Shown here piece by piece: positions 26,638 to 35,797 of a stretch of 64,000 nt of DNA. The DNA lies in the NCBI RefSeq assembly GCF_900112005.1, contig NZ_FOKK01000002.1, forward strand, positions 124,001 through 188,000, written 5' to 3'. Numbering within the stretch: position 1 is the first letter of the stretch; every line of letters starts with the position of its first letter. Under the pieces are notes generated by a model that worked only from the letters and a program-made list of their open reading frames with translations, did not search any database and had not been told where the DNA came from. The translations under genes and the position numbers were made by a program. The DNA is from Algoriphagus aquimarinus (GTDB lineage: Bacteria; Bacteroidota; Bacteroidia; Cytophagales; Cyclobacteriaceae).

Positions 26638-27851
26638 GAACCATATGCTTTTACTTCCAGGTTCATCAGCCATACCGTCTGAAGCCTTATCGTTTTTTTG
26701 ACATCGGAGACGATCATCATTATTGGGACGATTTTTCCAATCGCAGTATCATGAGAAAAGTAGCTCAAAAATGCTACCTACCTATGAATGCTTTGCTGTT
26801 GGAGATGATACACAAGTATGATGGTGCCTTTAAAGTAAGTTTCTCCATGTCGGGTGTATATCTGGACCAACTTGAAGCTTATGCTCCAGATGTTCTGGAA
26901 AGCTTTCAGAAACTTGTTGCCACAGGTCATTGCGAATTGCTCAACGAGACCTATGCACACACTTTAGCAGCTTTGAAAAGCAAAGATGAGTTTCAAAGCA
27001 TGGTGAAAAAACATCAGGAAAAAATCAAGAAACTTTTCAATGGGTATCAGCCAAAAGTATTTAGAAACACAGAGCTAATCTATTCAGATCAGATTGGAGC
27101 TATGGTTGCGGAAATGGGATTTGATGCCATTCTAACAGAAGGCGCAAAGCACATTCTGGGATGGAAAAGCCCTAATTATGTGTACTGCAATAGCATAGAT
27201 CCTAAACTAAAAGTATTACTCAAAAACTTCCAGCTCTCTGATGATATCGCATTTAGATTTGGAAATAAAGGCTGGGAAGATTATCCGCTTACTACAGACA
27301 AGTTTGTTAAATGGATAAATGATGTTCCTGAAGATGAAGAGACAATTAATCTATTTATGGATTATGAGACCTTCGGCGAGCATCAGTGGGCAGAGACGGG
27401 GATTTTTGAATTCATGAAGGCTCTTCCTGAAGCTGTATTCAGCAAGACTAACTTCACTTTTTCCACTCCATCTGAGGTGGCGGCTAAGATCCCGCCAGTT
27501 GGAAAAATCCATGTTCCTATCCCTATTTCTTGGGCAGATGAAGAGCGAGATTTAACAGCGTGGCTAGGAAATGATCTTCAGGATGAAGCCTTTGACAGGT
27601 TGTTTGAAATGGAAGAATTGGTCAAAAGTATTGATGACGATGATATTCAGCGAGATTGGACCTACTTACAGACCAGTGATCACTTCTACTACATGTGTAC
27701 CAAGTTCTTCTCTGACGGAGATATTCACGCGTATTTCAGTCCTTATGAATCACCTTACGAAGCTTTTATCAATTACATGAATGTGCTAAGTGACTTCATG
27801 ATAAGAGTGAAAGAAAAGATTAGCGAAAATAAAGCTAGCCAATTGAACTAG
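26634..27851 (+). CDS. Glycoside hydrolase family 57 (alpha-amylase/glucanotransferase type)
   Basis: The 405-residue protein has GH57 features: N-terminal FYFQVHQPYRLKPYRFF, GHCELLNETYAHTLA around the expected nucleophile region and FMDYETFGEHQWAETGIFEF around the acid/base region. No signal peptide is present, so it acts inside the cell on alpha-1,4-glucans. Translational coupling to the glycosyltransferase and closeness to the debranching enzyme point to storage-glucan turnover. It could be amylase, branching enzyme or 4-alpha-glucanotransferase. Confidence 0.9.
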   Translation: MRTICFYFQVHQPYRLKPYRFFDIGDDHHYWDDFSNRSIMRKVAQKCYLPMNALLLEMIHKYDGAFKVSFSMSGVYLDQLEAYAPDVLESFQKLVATGHCELLNETYAHTLAALKSKDEFQSMVKKHQEKIKKLFNGYQPKVFRNTELIYSDQIGAMVAEMGFDAILTEGAKHILGWKSPNYVYCNSIDPKLKVLLKNFQLSDDIAFRFGNKGWEDYPLTTDKFVKWINDVPEDEETINLFMDYETFGEHQWAETGIFEFMKALPEAVFSKTNFTFSTPSEVAAKIPPVGKIHVPIPISWADEERDLTAWLGNDLQDEAFDRLFEMEELVKSIDDDDIQRDWTYLQTSDHFYYMCTKFFSDGDIHAYFSPYESPYEAFINYMNVLSDFMIRVKEKISENKASQLN

Positions 27852-27862
27852 TTATTATCTAT

Positions 27863-27902
27863 AAAAGCAAAAAGACCGATCACGATCGGTCTTTTTGCTT
27901 TT
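27863..27902. terminator. Strong bidirectional terminator
   Basis: The arms AAAAGCAAAAAGACCGATC and its exact complement (19 bp each) meet around a central AC. It closes both the glucan operon (+) and the PQQ-propeller gene (-). Confidence 0.9.
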
Positions 27903-27924
27903 ATATGGCTCAAATTATTCTAAC

Positions 27925-29844
27925 CTAGAACACATATCCATGGACCTCTTTTTTGGAAGGTTTGTAGAATATCATTCCGTTTTCTGGGTCAGAATCAAAA
28001 GTAGGTTCTTTGTCATTCAACTTGATTTCGCCAGTTGATTTCCCACTAACTTTATCAACTCTCACCAATCCATTCCCATCTCCTACATCGGTTAAAATAA
28101 AAGAGTTTGTCCCTCTTGATATTGTTGCCTTGAACCTCTTTCCTGCTGCTGCCGCCATACCATCTGCGATACCTGAGTAGAAGTCCGCTTGACGCTTATA
28201 ATCTTCGCCATACTTGTTGTAACTCACATTAGAGTAGGTATTGTGGTTTGCTCCAGCTGCCGCAGAAGAGGCCACCGTCATGGCCAAAGCTGCTACTTGT
28301 ACTGTACGCAATGCAATCCTACCGGCAAGCGATATCTTAGGAGAAGGCCAGTGACCTTGATACAACACTCTGCCTGAATCATCGAAACCCAACATATTTT
28401 GGCTTGAGGATAACACGAAATTAGTTCCAGTATATTCCAATTGATCTGGAGTCTCCTTTTCCTTGAATTTGATATCATCTATGATCACGCGCTTCTCCCC
28501 TGTAATCAAATCCACATTATATATCTTACCATTTGCATAGAAAATCTCTTCAATCATAGAAGGTTTTGCTCTTAAAACAGTCTCGCCTTTAATCATGTTT
28601 TTACCGTCCCAAATCGGTTTCCCATCAAAATCAAACAATCCAATTGAGCCATCCTCATTTCTATACATAATCCCCGCACCTGTTAACTGGTCAATTTCAA
28701 TCCCTTTGATTTTCTCAGACCACTTTTCCTCACCCGTGTGCTTATCCAATACGGTCAGGTATTTCCCCTTCTCACCAACAGCTATACCGTGTTCTCCTCC
28801 CATATCCACGACTACTCCATCTAGCTTTTTAGCCGTCCATTTCACTTCTCCAGACTCTGAATCAAATAAGGTGAAATTCTTCTCATCTGCTGCGATCACA
28901 CCATAATGCTCAGCACTAAGCATGGGGGCATCTTTTGAGGAAAGTTCCTTTTCCCACTTCACATTTCCTGAGTTAAGATCCAAGGCGGTAAGCAATCCAT
29001 TACTTCCTTTTTTCTGATAGATATAGCCGTCTGTCACATTCAAATTAGCTCCAAATGACTGGAATGTATTTTTCTTTTCTGCTACAGCATATGACCATAA
29101 CACCTTTCCTGTTTTCGCATCTACCTTTGACGCAATATTATCCCCAAGCAAAAAGAGATTACCATCCTCTGTGATCAAAGGTTCAAAATTAGCATTCACC
29201 TGGTCATTAGCCCACAACTCCTTTCCAGACTCCAAGTCAATCAATTTGGTGAGTTGATAAGAAGGGGTTCCTTGAGCTTTGATATCAATCCATGTGCCTG
29301 ACACCATCACAGCCTTCAATTCAGGTATGTAGGCACTCCCTTCATAATTAAAAGTAGCGGTCTCAGAACCCATTGCCTTAAGGGAAGTAAGAACCTTCTG
29401 TGTTGGAAAACCTGCTTTGGCTGGAGATGTCACTACTTCACCCGTACGAAGATTCAGCACAACAAAGTTTTTTACAGATACCCAGTCAGTATATTTTATA
29501 ACAGCAAAATCTGACACTTTAGGATCTGAATCATCGGTCAATACCTGAATCAATGCCTCGGTATATTTCTGGTTTTTCCCATCCGCACCTTTTATTGCCT
29601 TAGCAGAATTGTAGAGATCCTCATTTGACCACAATAACTTTCCATTGGTAGCATCTACACCATGCAACCCCCAGTCAGAACTACCAATGAGTAGAATTTT
29701 ATTTGGTGTGTATCTGGTCCATTCTACACCTTTGTCCAGCGTCACTTTCCAGGCTGGTTCTTGAGCAAAACTTGAAGTCACTGCCGCTAGGATTAGGGCT
29801 AGGCTTAAGCAGATTTTTGATTTTAATGAGTAGGAATTTTTCAT
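27925..29844 (-). CDS. Secreted PQQ-type beta-propeller protein
   Basis: The 639-residue protein has a signal peptide ending SSFAQ (about residue 27) and repeated propeller blades of the type GKLLWSNEDL, GKELWANDQ, GKVLWSYAV and GNVKWEKELS, each with a Trp-containing strand. Around residues 515-535 a hydrophobic Ala-rich stretch (VAALAMTVASSAAAGANHN) interrupts the repeats and is followed by a Tyr-rich segment. It is probably a periplasmic or surface scaffold protein. It is not a dehydrogenase by any visible motif. Related to BamB-like folds only in the general sense. Confidence 0.82.
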   Translation of the reverse strand: MKNSYSLKSKICLSLALILAAVTSSFAQEPAWKVTLDKGVEWTRYTPNKILLIGSSDWGLHGVDATNGKLLWSNEDLYNSAKAIKGADGKNQKYTEALIQVLTDDSDPKVSDFAVIKYTDWVSVKNFVVLNLRTGEVVTSPAKAGFPTQKVLTSLKAMGSETATFNYEGSAYIPELKAVMVSGTWIDIKAQGTPSYQLTKLIDLESGKELWANDQVNANFEPLITEDGNLFLLGDNIASKVDAKTGKVLWSYAVAEKKNTFQSFGANLNVTDGYIYQKKGSNGLLTALDLNSGNVKWEKELSSKDAPMLSAEHYGVIAADEKNFTLFDSESGEVKWTAKKLDGVVVDMGGEHGIAVGEKGKYLTVLDKHTGEEKWSEKIKGIEIDQLTGAGIMYRNEDGSIGLFDFDGKPIWDGKNMIKGETVLRAKPSMIEEIFYANGKIYNVDLITGEKRVIIDDIKFKEKETPDQLEYTGTNFVLSSSQNMLGFDDSGRVLYQGHWPSPKISLAGRIALRTVQVAALAMTVASSAAAGANHNTYSNVSYNKYGEDYKRQADFYSGIADGMAAAAGKRFKATISRGTNSFILTDVGDGNGLVRVDKVSGKSTGEIKLNDKEPTFDSDPENGMIFYKPSKKEVHGYVF

Positions 29845-29916
29845 AGTAAAAAGATTTTACTCAAAGCTATGAGGTAGCTCCTACTCAATCCATACGCCAT
29901 CTGCCCTATATCTTAG

Positions 29917-29943
29917 GCAAAAAAAAGAGCCTCGAAAGGCTCT
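29917..29943 (-). terminator. Terminator of panB
   Basis: On the minus strand AGAGCCT-TTCG-AGGCTCT is followed by eight or more U residues. It lies 13 nt after the panB stop codon. Confidence 0.9.
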
Positions 29944-29955
29944 GGATTCATTTGA

Positions 29956-30777
29956 TCAATAACTCTCTCCCTCATTCGGAAAATCCTTGCTCTTCACATC
30001 TTTGATATATTGGCCGAAGGCCTCCATCATTATTCCTTGTAGATCGGCGTATTGCCTTAAGAACCTTGGTTTGAATTCTTGAGTGATTCCCAGCATATCG
30101 TGCATCACTAATACCTGACCATCCACTCCTCCTCCTGCTCCAATACCTATAATGGGAATGGATACAGACTCAGCTACTTTCTTGGCTAGATCAGCAGGGA
30201 TTTTCTCCACCACTATCGCAAAACAGCCTAGCTCTTCCAAAAGCTTTGCATCCTCCAAAAGCTTATTGGCTTCTGTATCTTCTTTGGCTCTTACAGTATA
30301 TGTTCCAAACTTATATATTGACTGAGGAGTCAACCCCAAATGCCCCATTACCGGAACACCCGCACTTAATATTCTAGCAACTGATTCTTTAATCTCAGAT
30401 CCACCCTCTACTTTGACAGCATGTGCACCAGATTCTTTCATGATCCGAATAGTGGAGCGCAATGCCTCCGAGCTATTTCCTTGGTAACTCCCAAAAGGAA
30501 TATCCACGACCACAAAAGACCTACTTACAGCACGGACTACAGCTGAAGCATGGTAGATCATTTGATCCAATGTGATAGGCAGAGTAGTCTCATGACCAGC
30601 CATGACATTGGATGCCGAATCGCCTACCAAGATGATATCGATCCCAGCCGCATCAACGATTTTGGCCATAGAATAATCATAGGCTGTGAGCATGGAGATC
30701 TTCTCACCACGATCTTTCATTTCCTGAAGAATGTGCGTGGTAATTCGCTTGACGTTAGCAGATGAGTGTACAGACAT
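29956..30777 (-). CDS. panB: 3-methyl-2-oxobutanoate hydroxymethyltransferase
   Basis: The 273-residue protein shows the full family signature: [62 protein letters not shown] and [11 protein letters not shown](V)DGQVLV. It transfers a hydroxymethyl group from 5,10-methylene-tetrahydrofolate to ketoisovalerate, the first step to pantothenate. It follows the phosphoribosyltransferase gene by 4 nt and shares its operon. panC and panD are not in the window. Confidence 0.97.
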   Translation of the reverse strand: MSVHSSANVKRITTHILQEMKDRGEKISMLTAYDYSMAKIVDAAGIDIILVGDSASNVMAGHETTLPITLDQMIYHASAVVRAVSRSFVVVDIPFGSYQGNSSEALRSTIRIMKESGAHAVKVEGGSEIKESVARILSAGVPVMGHLGLTPQSIYKFGTYTVRAKEDTEANKLLEDAKLLEELGCFAIVVEKIPADLAKKVAESVSIPIIGIGAGGGVDGQVLVMHDMLGITQEFKPRFLRQYADLQGIMMEAFGQYIKDVKSKDFPNEGESY

Positions 30778-30781
30778 AATA

Positions 30782-31285
30782 TTAGTGGAGATGAACGCAG
30801 AAATTATCTCCTGAGAAATCTACTTTGATATGTTCATTAAGAGTAGTAGAAAGTTCGAAGCCCGTGTAATCGGGACGAATTGGAAAAAGTCCATGACTAC
30901 GGTTTACCAGCACGGCTATTTCCATTTTATAAAGCTCCTCATCCAAAAATGGCTTCATGGCATATACCAACGTTTTGCCAGTATTGAGCACATCGTCCAC
31001 AAGGATCAATGTTTTCCCTTGTAGATCAATTTCATTAGAAAGCTGAACTTCCTCAGAAGCAACATGCGCTTTATCCAAAATAATTTTGACTTGCTCTATT
31101 TCTAAAGGGGAAATCGCTTTCAGTTCTGTTGCTAAAAGATTAGCCAGAATTTCTCCCATTCCAGAAATCCCTGCTAACACAACGGCTTTTGAATTGAGAT
31201 TCCTTTCGTAGATCTCATAGGCCATTCTCGTGATTTTCTTCTTTATCTGCTGGTGATTGAGTACTTCGCTCATGGTGTTTTTCAA
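30782..31285 (-). CDS. Phosphoribosyltransferase (PyrR-like)
   Basis: The 167-residue protein (a second ATG four codons in is equally possible) has the PRPP-binding motif [19 protein letters not shown] and the N-terminal [13 protein letters not shown] helix of PyrR-type enzymes. It could act as a pyrimidine-sensing regulator, a uracil phosphoribosyltransferase or both. No PyrR-type RNA site was recognised in the window. It is the first gene of the operon with panB. Confidence 0.85.
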   Translation of the reverse strand: MKNTMSEVLNHQQIKKKITRMAYEIYERNLNSKAVVLAGISGMGEILANLLATELKAISPLEIEQVKIILDKAHVASEEVQLSNEIDLQGKTLILVDDVLNTGKTLVYAMKPFLDEELYKMEIAVLVNRSHGLFPIRPDYTGFELSTTLNEHIKVDFSGDNFCVHLH

Positions 31286-31334
31286 AAATGAAAATTAGGC
31301 CAATTCTACTTGGATTCAAAATTAAGAGAACAGC

Positions 31335-32258
31335 TTATCTATAGTCGTCTTCCTCATTTAGTATATTCAAATAGCTTTCATATCGGTAAGGATGAATATA
31401 TCCGGCCTCCACTTTCTCCAGCACGACACAGCCTGGCTCATTCACATGTTGACAATTATTGTATTTGCATTGTCCTAGGTATTTTCTCATTTCAGGAAAA
31501 TAATGTGAAAGCTCATTATCCTCAATATCAAGTATCCCAAACTCCTTAATCCCAGGAGTATCTATCAAATCACCTCCGTATTCTAAGGCAAAAAGCTCTG
31601 CAAAAGTAGTCGTGTGAACACCTTTAGCTGTAAAGCCCGAAACCTCCTTGGTATGCTGAGTGGCAGCAGGAACTAAAGCATTCAACAAAGTGGACTTGCC
31701 AACTCCAGAATGTCCAGATATTAACGTGGACTTACCTGCCAGAACTGATTTGAATTTATCTTTCAAATTCTCCTCTTTCAAGGCTGAAACTTCAATCACC
31801 TGATACCCCAATGGCTCGTAGATCTCATGAATATCCAACAGCCAGTCATCCGCCTTCTCACCAGACATCTGATCCATTTTGTTCACCACCAAAATTGCAG
31901 GAATCCTAAAACTCTCTGTACTGACAAGAAATCTATCAATAAAGCCTAAGGATGTTCTTGGGCTTTTCATGGTAATAACCAGTATCGCTTGATCAAGATT
32001 GCTGGCAATGATATGTGAAAAATGTTGCTTTCGCGTAGACTTTCGTATCACATAGTTTTCTCTAGGCAAAATATCAAAAATCACTGCCGTCTCCTGATTT
32101 TCTTCCCTATCCATCTCCACCCAATCACCCACCGCAATAGGATTGGTCAGCTTAAGGTCATCTTGCTTAAACTTCCCCTTCAATCGGCAAGCAACGACTT
32201 CGTCGTCGGATTGCACCAAATACCAACTTCCGGTAGATTTTATAACTCTTCCTTTCAT
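31335..32258 (-). CDS. rsgA: Ribosome small-subunit-dependent GTPase A
   Basis: The 307-residue protein has an N-terminal OB fold (GRVIKSTGSWYLVQ), a circularly permuted GTPase in which the G4 motif VNKMDQM precedes G1 GHSGVGKSTLLNAL and G3 DTPGIKEFGI, and a C-terminal zinc knuckle (CKYNNCQHVNEPGC). It acts in late maturation of the 30S subunit. It lies 49 nt upstream of the phosphoribosyltransferase gene on the same strand. Confidence 0.96.
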   Translation of the reverse strand: MKGRVIKSTGSWYLVQSDDEVVACRLKGKFKQDDLKLTNPIAVGDWVEMDREENQETAVIFDILPRENYVIRKSTRKQHFSHIIASNLDQAILVITMKSPRTSLGFIDRFLVSTESFRIPAILVVNKMDQMSGEKADDWLLDIHEIYEPLGYQVIEVSALKEENLKDKFKSVLAGKSTLISGHSGVGKSTLLNALVPAATQHTKEVSGFTAKGVHTTTFAELFALEYGGDLIDTPGIKEFGILDIEDNELSHYFPEMRKYLGQCKYNNCQHVNEPGCVVLEKVEAGYIHPYRYESYLNILNEEDDYR

Positions 32259-32360
32259 CTGTTAATTATTGTTTTTTAGCGATCATACCGATAGCTATCT
32301 GGCGAAATCTAGCAAGGCTTATACTTATCCTAATATGTATCTCTTGCGTCATGATCGAAT

Positions 32361-33605
32361 TCATGCTCTTGACACTAGTTTCTCTACCTTGTTAATGATT
32401 TTTGCCGCAGCTCCCATATTCATTTCCACCCATTTTCGAGCTGAATCCGCACTGTCTAGATAGAAATCTGGCTGCTCCATTTTCTCAAAAACTAACTTTA
32501 AACTCTCCACATCACTGACCTCAAACCCACAACCATTCGCCTGACTTTCTGCCGATTCTGGAAATTTAGAGGTGTTTTTCAACTTCCCAAAAATCACAGG
32601 TATGCCGAACCCAAGCGGTTCCAAAATATTATGTAGCCCTTTGCCAAATGCTCCGCCTACATAAGCGACCTTGGCAAATTGATACAATGAACTTAGCATT
32701 CCAATATTATCTATGAAAAGTACGTCAGCTGCCTCCTTCTTATCCCATTTCGAATACCTAGCTGTGGTTAAAGATAGCTGGTCTGCCCATCGCTTCATCG
32801 GTTCCGGATTCAAATCATGTGGAGCAATAATCCATCGATACCCAGGATTAGCATTCATCAACGGAATAAGCAAATCCATATCTTCCTGCCAAACCGAACC
32901 TGCAACCACAGTCGGGAAGTTACCTACCCAATCAAGTAGCTCAGGGAAATCTTTACGATTTCTGGCGGTCTCTGCCACTCTATCAAATCGCGTATCCCCA
33001 GCTATACTTGCAGTAGAATAGTCAATCGCCTGGAGTAAGTCGAGCGTATTTTGATTTTGAGTGAAAATATAATCGAATTGAAAAAGAATCTTTCTAAAGA
33101 ACCCATCTCGCTTAAAATAAATCTGATCAGGTCTAAAGGATGCAGAAAAAAGGAAAAGTGGAATTCCTCTTGATTTTATAGCATCTATATGATGATGCCA
33201 GAGATCGTATTTCACAAAAAATACAATACTTGGCTGCAATACATTTAAAAACTTCTCTGCCATAGTTTTACTATCCAGAGGCAAATAAGTAATGAAGTCC
33301 ACAAAGGGTTGACTCTTTTTGATCACATTATCAAAACCTGATGGACTAAAAAAACTTACTACGATTAGTTGGTTAGGTTGCACACGTTTTAATTCGACAA
33401 TCACAGGCTTAGCTTGCTCATACTCACCTAATGAAGCCACATGAAACCACGCCAAAGCACCAGGATTGTTAGACCTAAACTCTACAAGTCTCAGAAATAG
33501 ATTTTTTCTACTAGAAGAGAAATGTCTAATTTTGGGAATGAACAGTCCGCCAAGGAGCAAAAGTATCCTGGCAAAAAATATCCCGATTCTATAAATCCAT
33601 TTCAT
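32361..33605 (-). CDS. waaA: 3-deoxy-D-manno-octulosonic acid transferase
   Basis: The 414-residue inner-membrane GT30 protein has an N-terminal membrane helix, the catalytic region GALAWFHVASLGEYEQAKPV with its acidic residue, IAPHDLNPEPMKRW and FGKGLHNILEPLGFGIPVIF. It adds Kdo to lipid A precursor, so the organism makes lipopolysaccharide-type lipid A. It lies 102 nt upstream of rsgA on the same strand. Confidence 0.95.
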   Translation of the reverse strand: MKWIYRIGIFFARILLLLGGLFIPKIRHFSSSRKNLFLRLVEFRSNNPGALAWFHVASLGEYEQAKPVIVELKRVQPNQLIVVSFFSPSGFDNVIKKSQPFVDFITYLPLDSKTMAEKFLNVLQPSIVFFVKYDLWHHHIDAIKSRGIPLFLFSASFRPDQIYFKRDGFFRKILFQFDYIFTQNQNTLDLLQAIDYSTASIAGDTRFDRVAETARNRKDFPELLDWVGNFPTVVAGSVWQEDMDLLIPLMNANPGYRWIIAPHDLNPEPMKRWADQLSLTTARYSKWDKKEAADVLFIDNIGMLSSLYQFAKVAYVGGAFGKGLHNILEPLGFGIPVIFGKLKNTSKFPESAESQANGCGFEVSDVESLKLVFEKMEQPDFYLDSADSARKWVEMNMGAAAKIINKVEKLVSRA

Positions 33606-33796
33606 TTGTCAAAAGTAGCCATTTGACGGGAAATAGTTTTATTCGCAAAAAATTCACCTAGGGAAGATCGTTAATACACTGATTTTGAGATTTTCATGAA
33701 AAAAAAGACAAATTCAGCCGTGCATTTTCCCCTAAAAATAAGTACTTTCAAAACCTTCGTTTTTTAAGTAGCGTGTTCAGTTAGAGTTTAAATAAT

Positions 33797-34282
33797 ATGA
33801 TTAGAGTTTTATTTGTTTGTCTAGGTAATATTTGCCGTTCACCTTTAGCTGAAGCTATTTTTACTCATAAGGTGCAGGCTGCAGGAATGCAGGCACAATT
33901 TAAGAGTGACAGTGCAGGTACATCTGATTTCCATATTGGAGAATTACCAGACGAGCGAACTATAAAGTGTGCTGCTAAATACAACCTGCCTCTGAAGCAC
34001 CGTGGCAGACAAGTTAACCGTACGGATTTTAGAGATTTCGAGTATATCCTGGCTATGGATGACAATAACCTTAGAAATTTAAACAACCTAAAAGCCAGAT
34101 ACGGCTTCGCTGACAAAGAAATCTACTTGATGCGAGATTTTGTGACGGAAACACAGGGCATGCCCGTTCCTGATCCCTATTATGGCGGAGAAGAAGGATT
34201 TGAGGAAATATATCAGATTTTGGATGAGGCCCTTGACAGTTTCCTGGCACAGGTGAAAGCTACTCACCATCTCTACGCTTAA
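33797..34282 (+). CDS. Low-molecular-weight protein tyrosine phosphatase
   Basis: The 161-residue protein carries the P-loop VLFVCLGNICRSPLAEAIF (CX5RS) at residues 4-22 and the acid loop VPDPYYGG near residue 125. It dephosphorylates phosphotyrosine or similar substrates in the cytoplasm. No tyrosine kinase or exopolysaccharide gene is adjacent. It is divergent from waaA with a 191-nt upstream region. Confidence 0.94.
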   Translation: MIRVLFVCLGNICRSPLAEAIFTHKVQAAGMQAQFKSDSAGTSDFHIGELPDERTIKCAAKYNLPLKHRGRQVNRTDFRDFEYILAMDDNNLRNLNNLKARYGFADKEIYLMRDFVTETQGMPVPDPYYGGEEGFEEIYQILDEALDSFLAQVKATHHLYA

Positions 34283-34436
34283 GAAAAGCGAGTTTTTAAG
34301 CAGCTTTTTTTTCAAAAAATAGAATCTTTTTTATTACTACCTGAGCTTGATAATCAAGTAGCTAGGTATAGCCTATCCTGCAGGAATTGAGGTATTATCA
34401 ATGAATTTGCAAGATAGGCCAGTATGTCTTTAAGGA

Positions 34437-35561
34437 TTAGGCAAGTTTCAATGTTACTTTCTCCCCTGTCTTTACAGCTTTGAAAATAGCATCGATAATC
34501 TTCATATCCTTCACTCCCTCTTCTCCATTCACTGGAACTTCGGGCTTTTTTCCGTCAAAAATAATCGCTGCCATCTCATCCATCTGCACAGCTTGATGGG
34601 TAGTGTGGGGCTTATCTAATGGGCCTTGATTAGTTTTTCCTTTGATAGGCCCATAACCTGTAGATGGCTGCATTTCTGCCCAGCCTTTTGTTCCATTGAG
34701 GAAAAAACGATCTAAATTATTCATACTATAGGTAGAAAGACAGGATGCAACAGCCCCACTTGGAAATCCCATTTGAAACTGTATTGTCTCATCGATTCCC
34801 TCTTTGAATTTCTCAGGATTATTCTTTGTCTCTTGAGCAGTCACCCAGATTGGGTCTTCTCCCAACATATATCTAGCTCCATTGATGGAGTAAATACCTA
34901 TATCCATCATCGCTCCACCACCCGAAAGTGACTTTTGTAATCTCCATTGACTAGGATCACCAATAATAAATCCACTTAGTCCTTGAAAAAACAAAGGAGT
35001 TCCAAACTCACCAGCCTTTCGCATTTTAATCACTTCCAATGTATTTGCTTCGAAGTGCATTCTATACCCGATTAGTAAATGGACCCCCGCAGCTTTGCAA
35101 GCATCTATCATCGCTTGCCCATCTGCCGCATTGACCGCCATAGGCTTTTCACAGATCGCATGCTTACCTGCTTTCGCTACTCGAATCACCTGATCCTTGT
35201 GTAAGCCATTTGGTGTGATTACATAGACAGCATCGATGTCTGGATTATCCTTGATCGCATCGAAGTTTTCATAATTGTAGCAGTTTTTAGCAGGAATACC
35301 ATACTTGGTTTTCCATGCTTCCACTTTTGAAGGAGTGCCACTGATTACTCCCACCAACTTGGTTCTTTTAGTTTCTTGAATAGCCTCGGCTACTCTTGTG
35401 CCATAGCTCCCTAAACCCATGATAGCTACTCGTAATGGCTTTTCGTCCATTTTTTTAGCATCGAGAAAATTAGGCATTGCAGAAATTGGGTTAAATGTTG
35501 AAATATTTAATGCTAAGGCTGAAAGCCCAGCTTTTTGGAGAAAAATTCTTCTGGATTTCAT
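34437..35561 (-). CDS. Gfo/Idh/MocA family oxidoreductase, exported (1)
   Basis: The 374-residue protein has a twin-arginine-type signal (MKSRRIFLQKAGLSALAL), a Rossmann GLGSYGTRVAEAI motif and the EKP motif (AICEKPMAVNAADG), followed by the typical C-terminal domain GGGAMMDIGIYSINGARYM. Such enzymes reduce or oxidise sugars or cyclitols with bound NAD(P). It resembles glucose-fructose oxidoreductase-like proteins, but the substrate is unknown. It is divergent from the paralogous gene at 35798. Confidence 0.9.
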   Translation of the reverse strand: MKSRRIFLQKAGLSALALNISTFNPISAMPNFLDAKKMDEKPLRVAIMGLGSYGTRVAEAIQETKRTKLVGVISGTPSKVEAWKTKYGIPAKNCYNYENFDAIKDNPDIDAVYVITPNGLHKDQVIRVAKAGKHAICEKPMAVNAADGQAMIDACKAAGVHLLIGYRMHFEANTLEVIKMRKAGEFGTPLFFQGLSGFIIGDPSQWRLQKSLSGGGAMMDIGIYSINGARYMLGEDPIWVTAQETKNNPEKFKEGIDETIQFQMGFPSGAVASCLSTYSMNNLDRFFLNGTKGWAEMQPSTGYGPIKGKTNQGPLDKPHTTHQAVQMDEMAAIIFDGKKPEVPVNGEEGVKDMKIIDAIFKAVKTGEKVTLKLA

Positions 35562-35797
35562 GAAAAGGTAGGTTTAATGGTCATTGTTAGCTTGAAAATA
35601 AGGAATAAAAACCAAACTTCATTTTAAGAGAATTTCGTCTCTTTGTAAATTGTTCGAAGCCAATAGCCTATTGTATTGAAAAATTTATTTTGAATAGTTC
35701 AAAAGACTACCTACAAGCTCCATTCATCTAATTTCATTTGCTAAGGATTTCTGTTTTTGTATCTTAAGAGATGCAATAAACCTCAAACCCAATCTAA

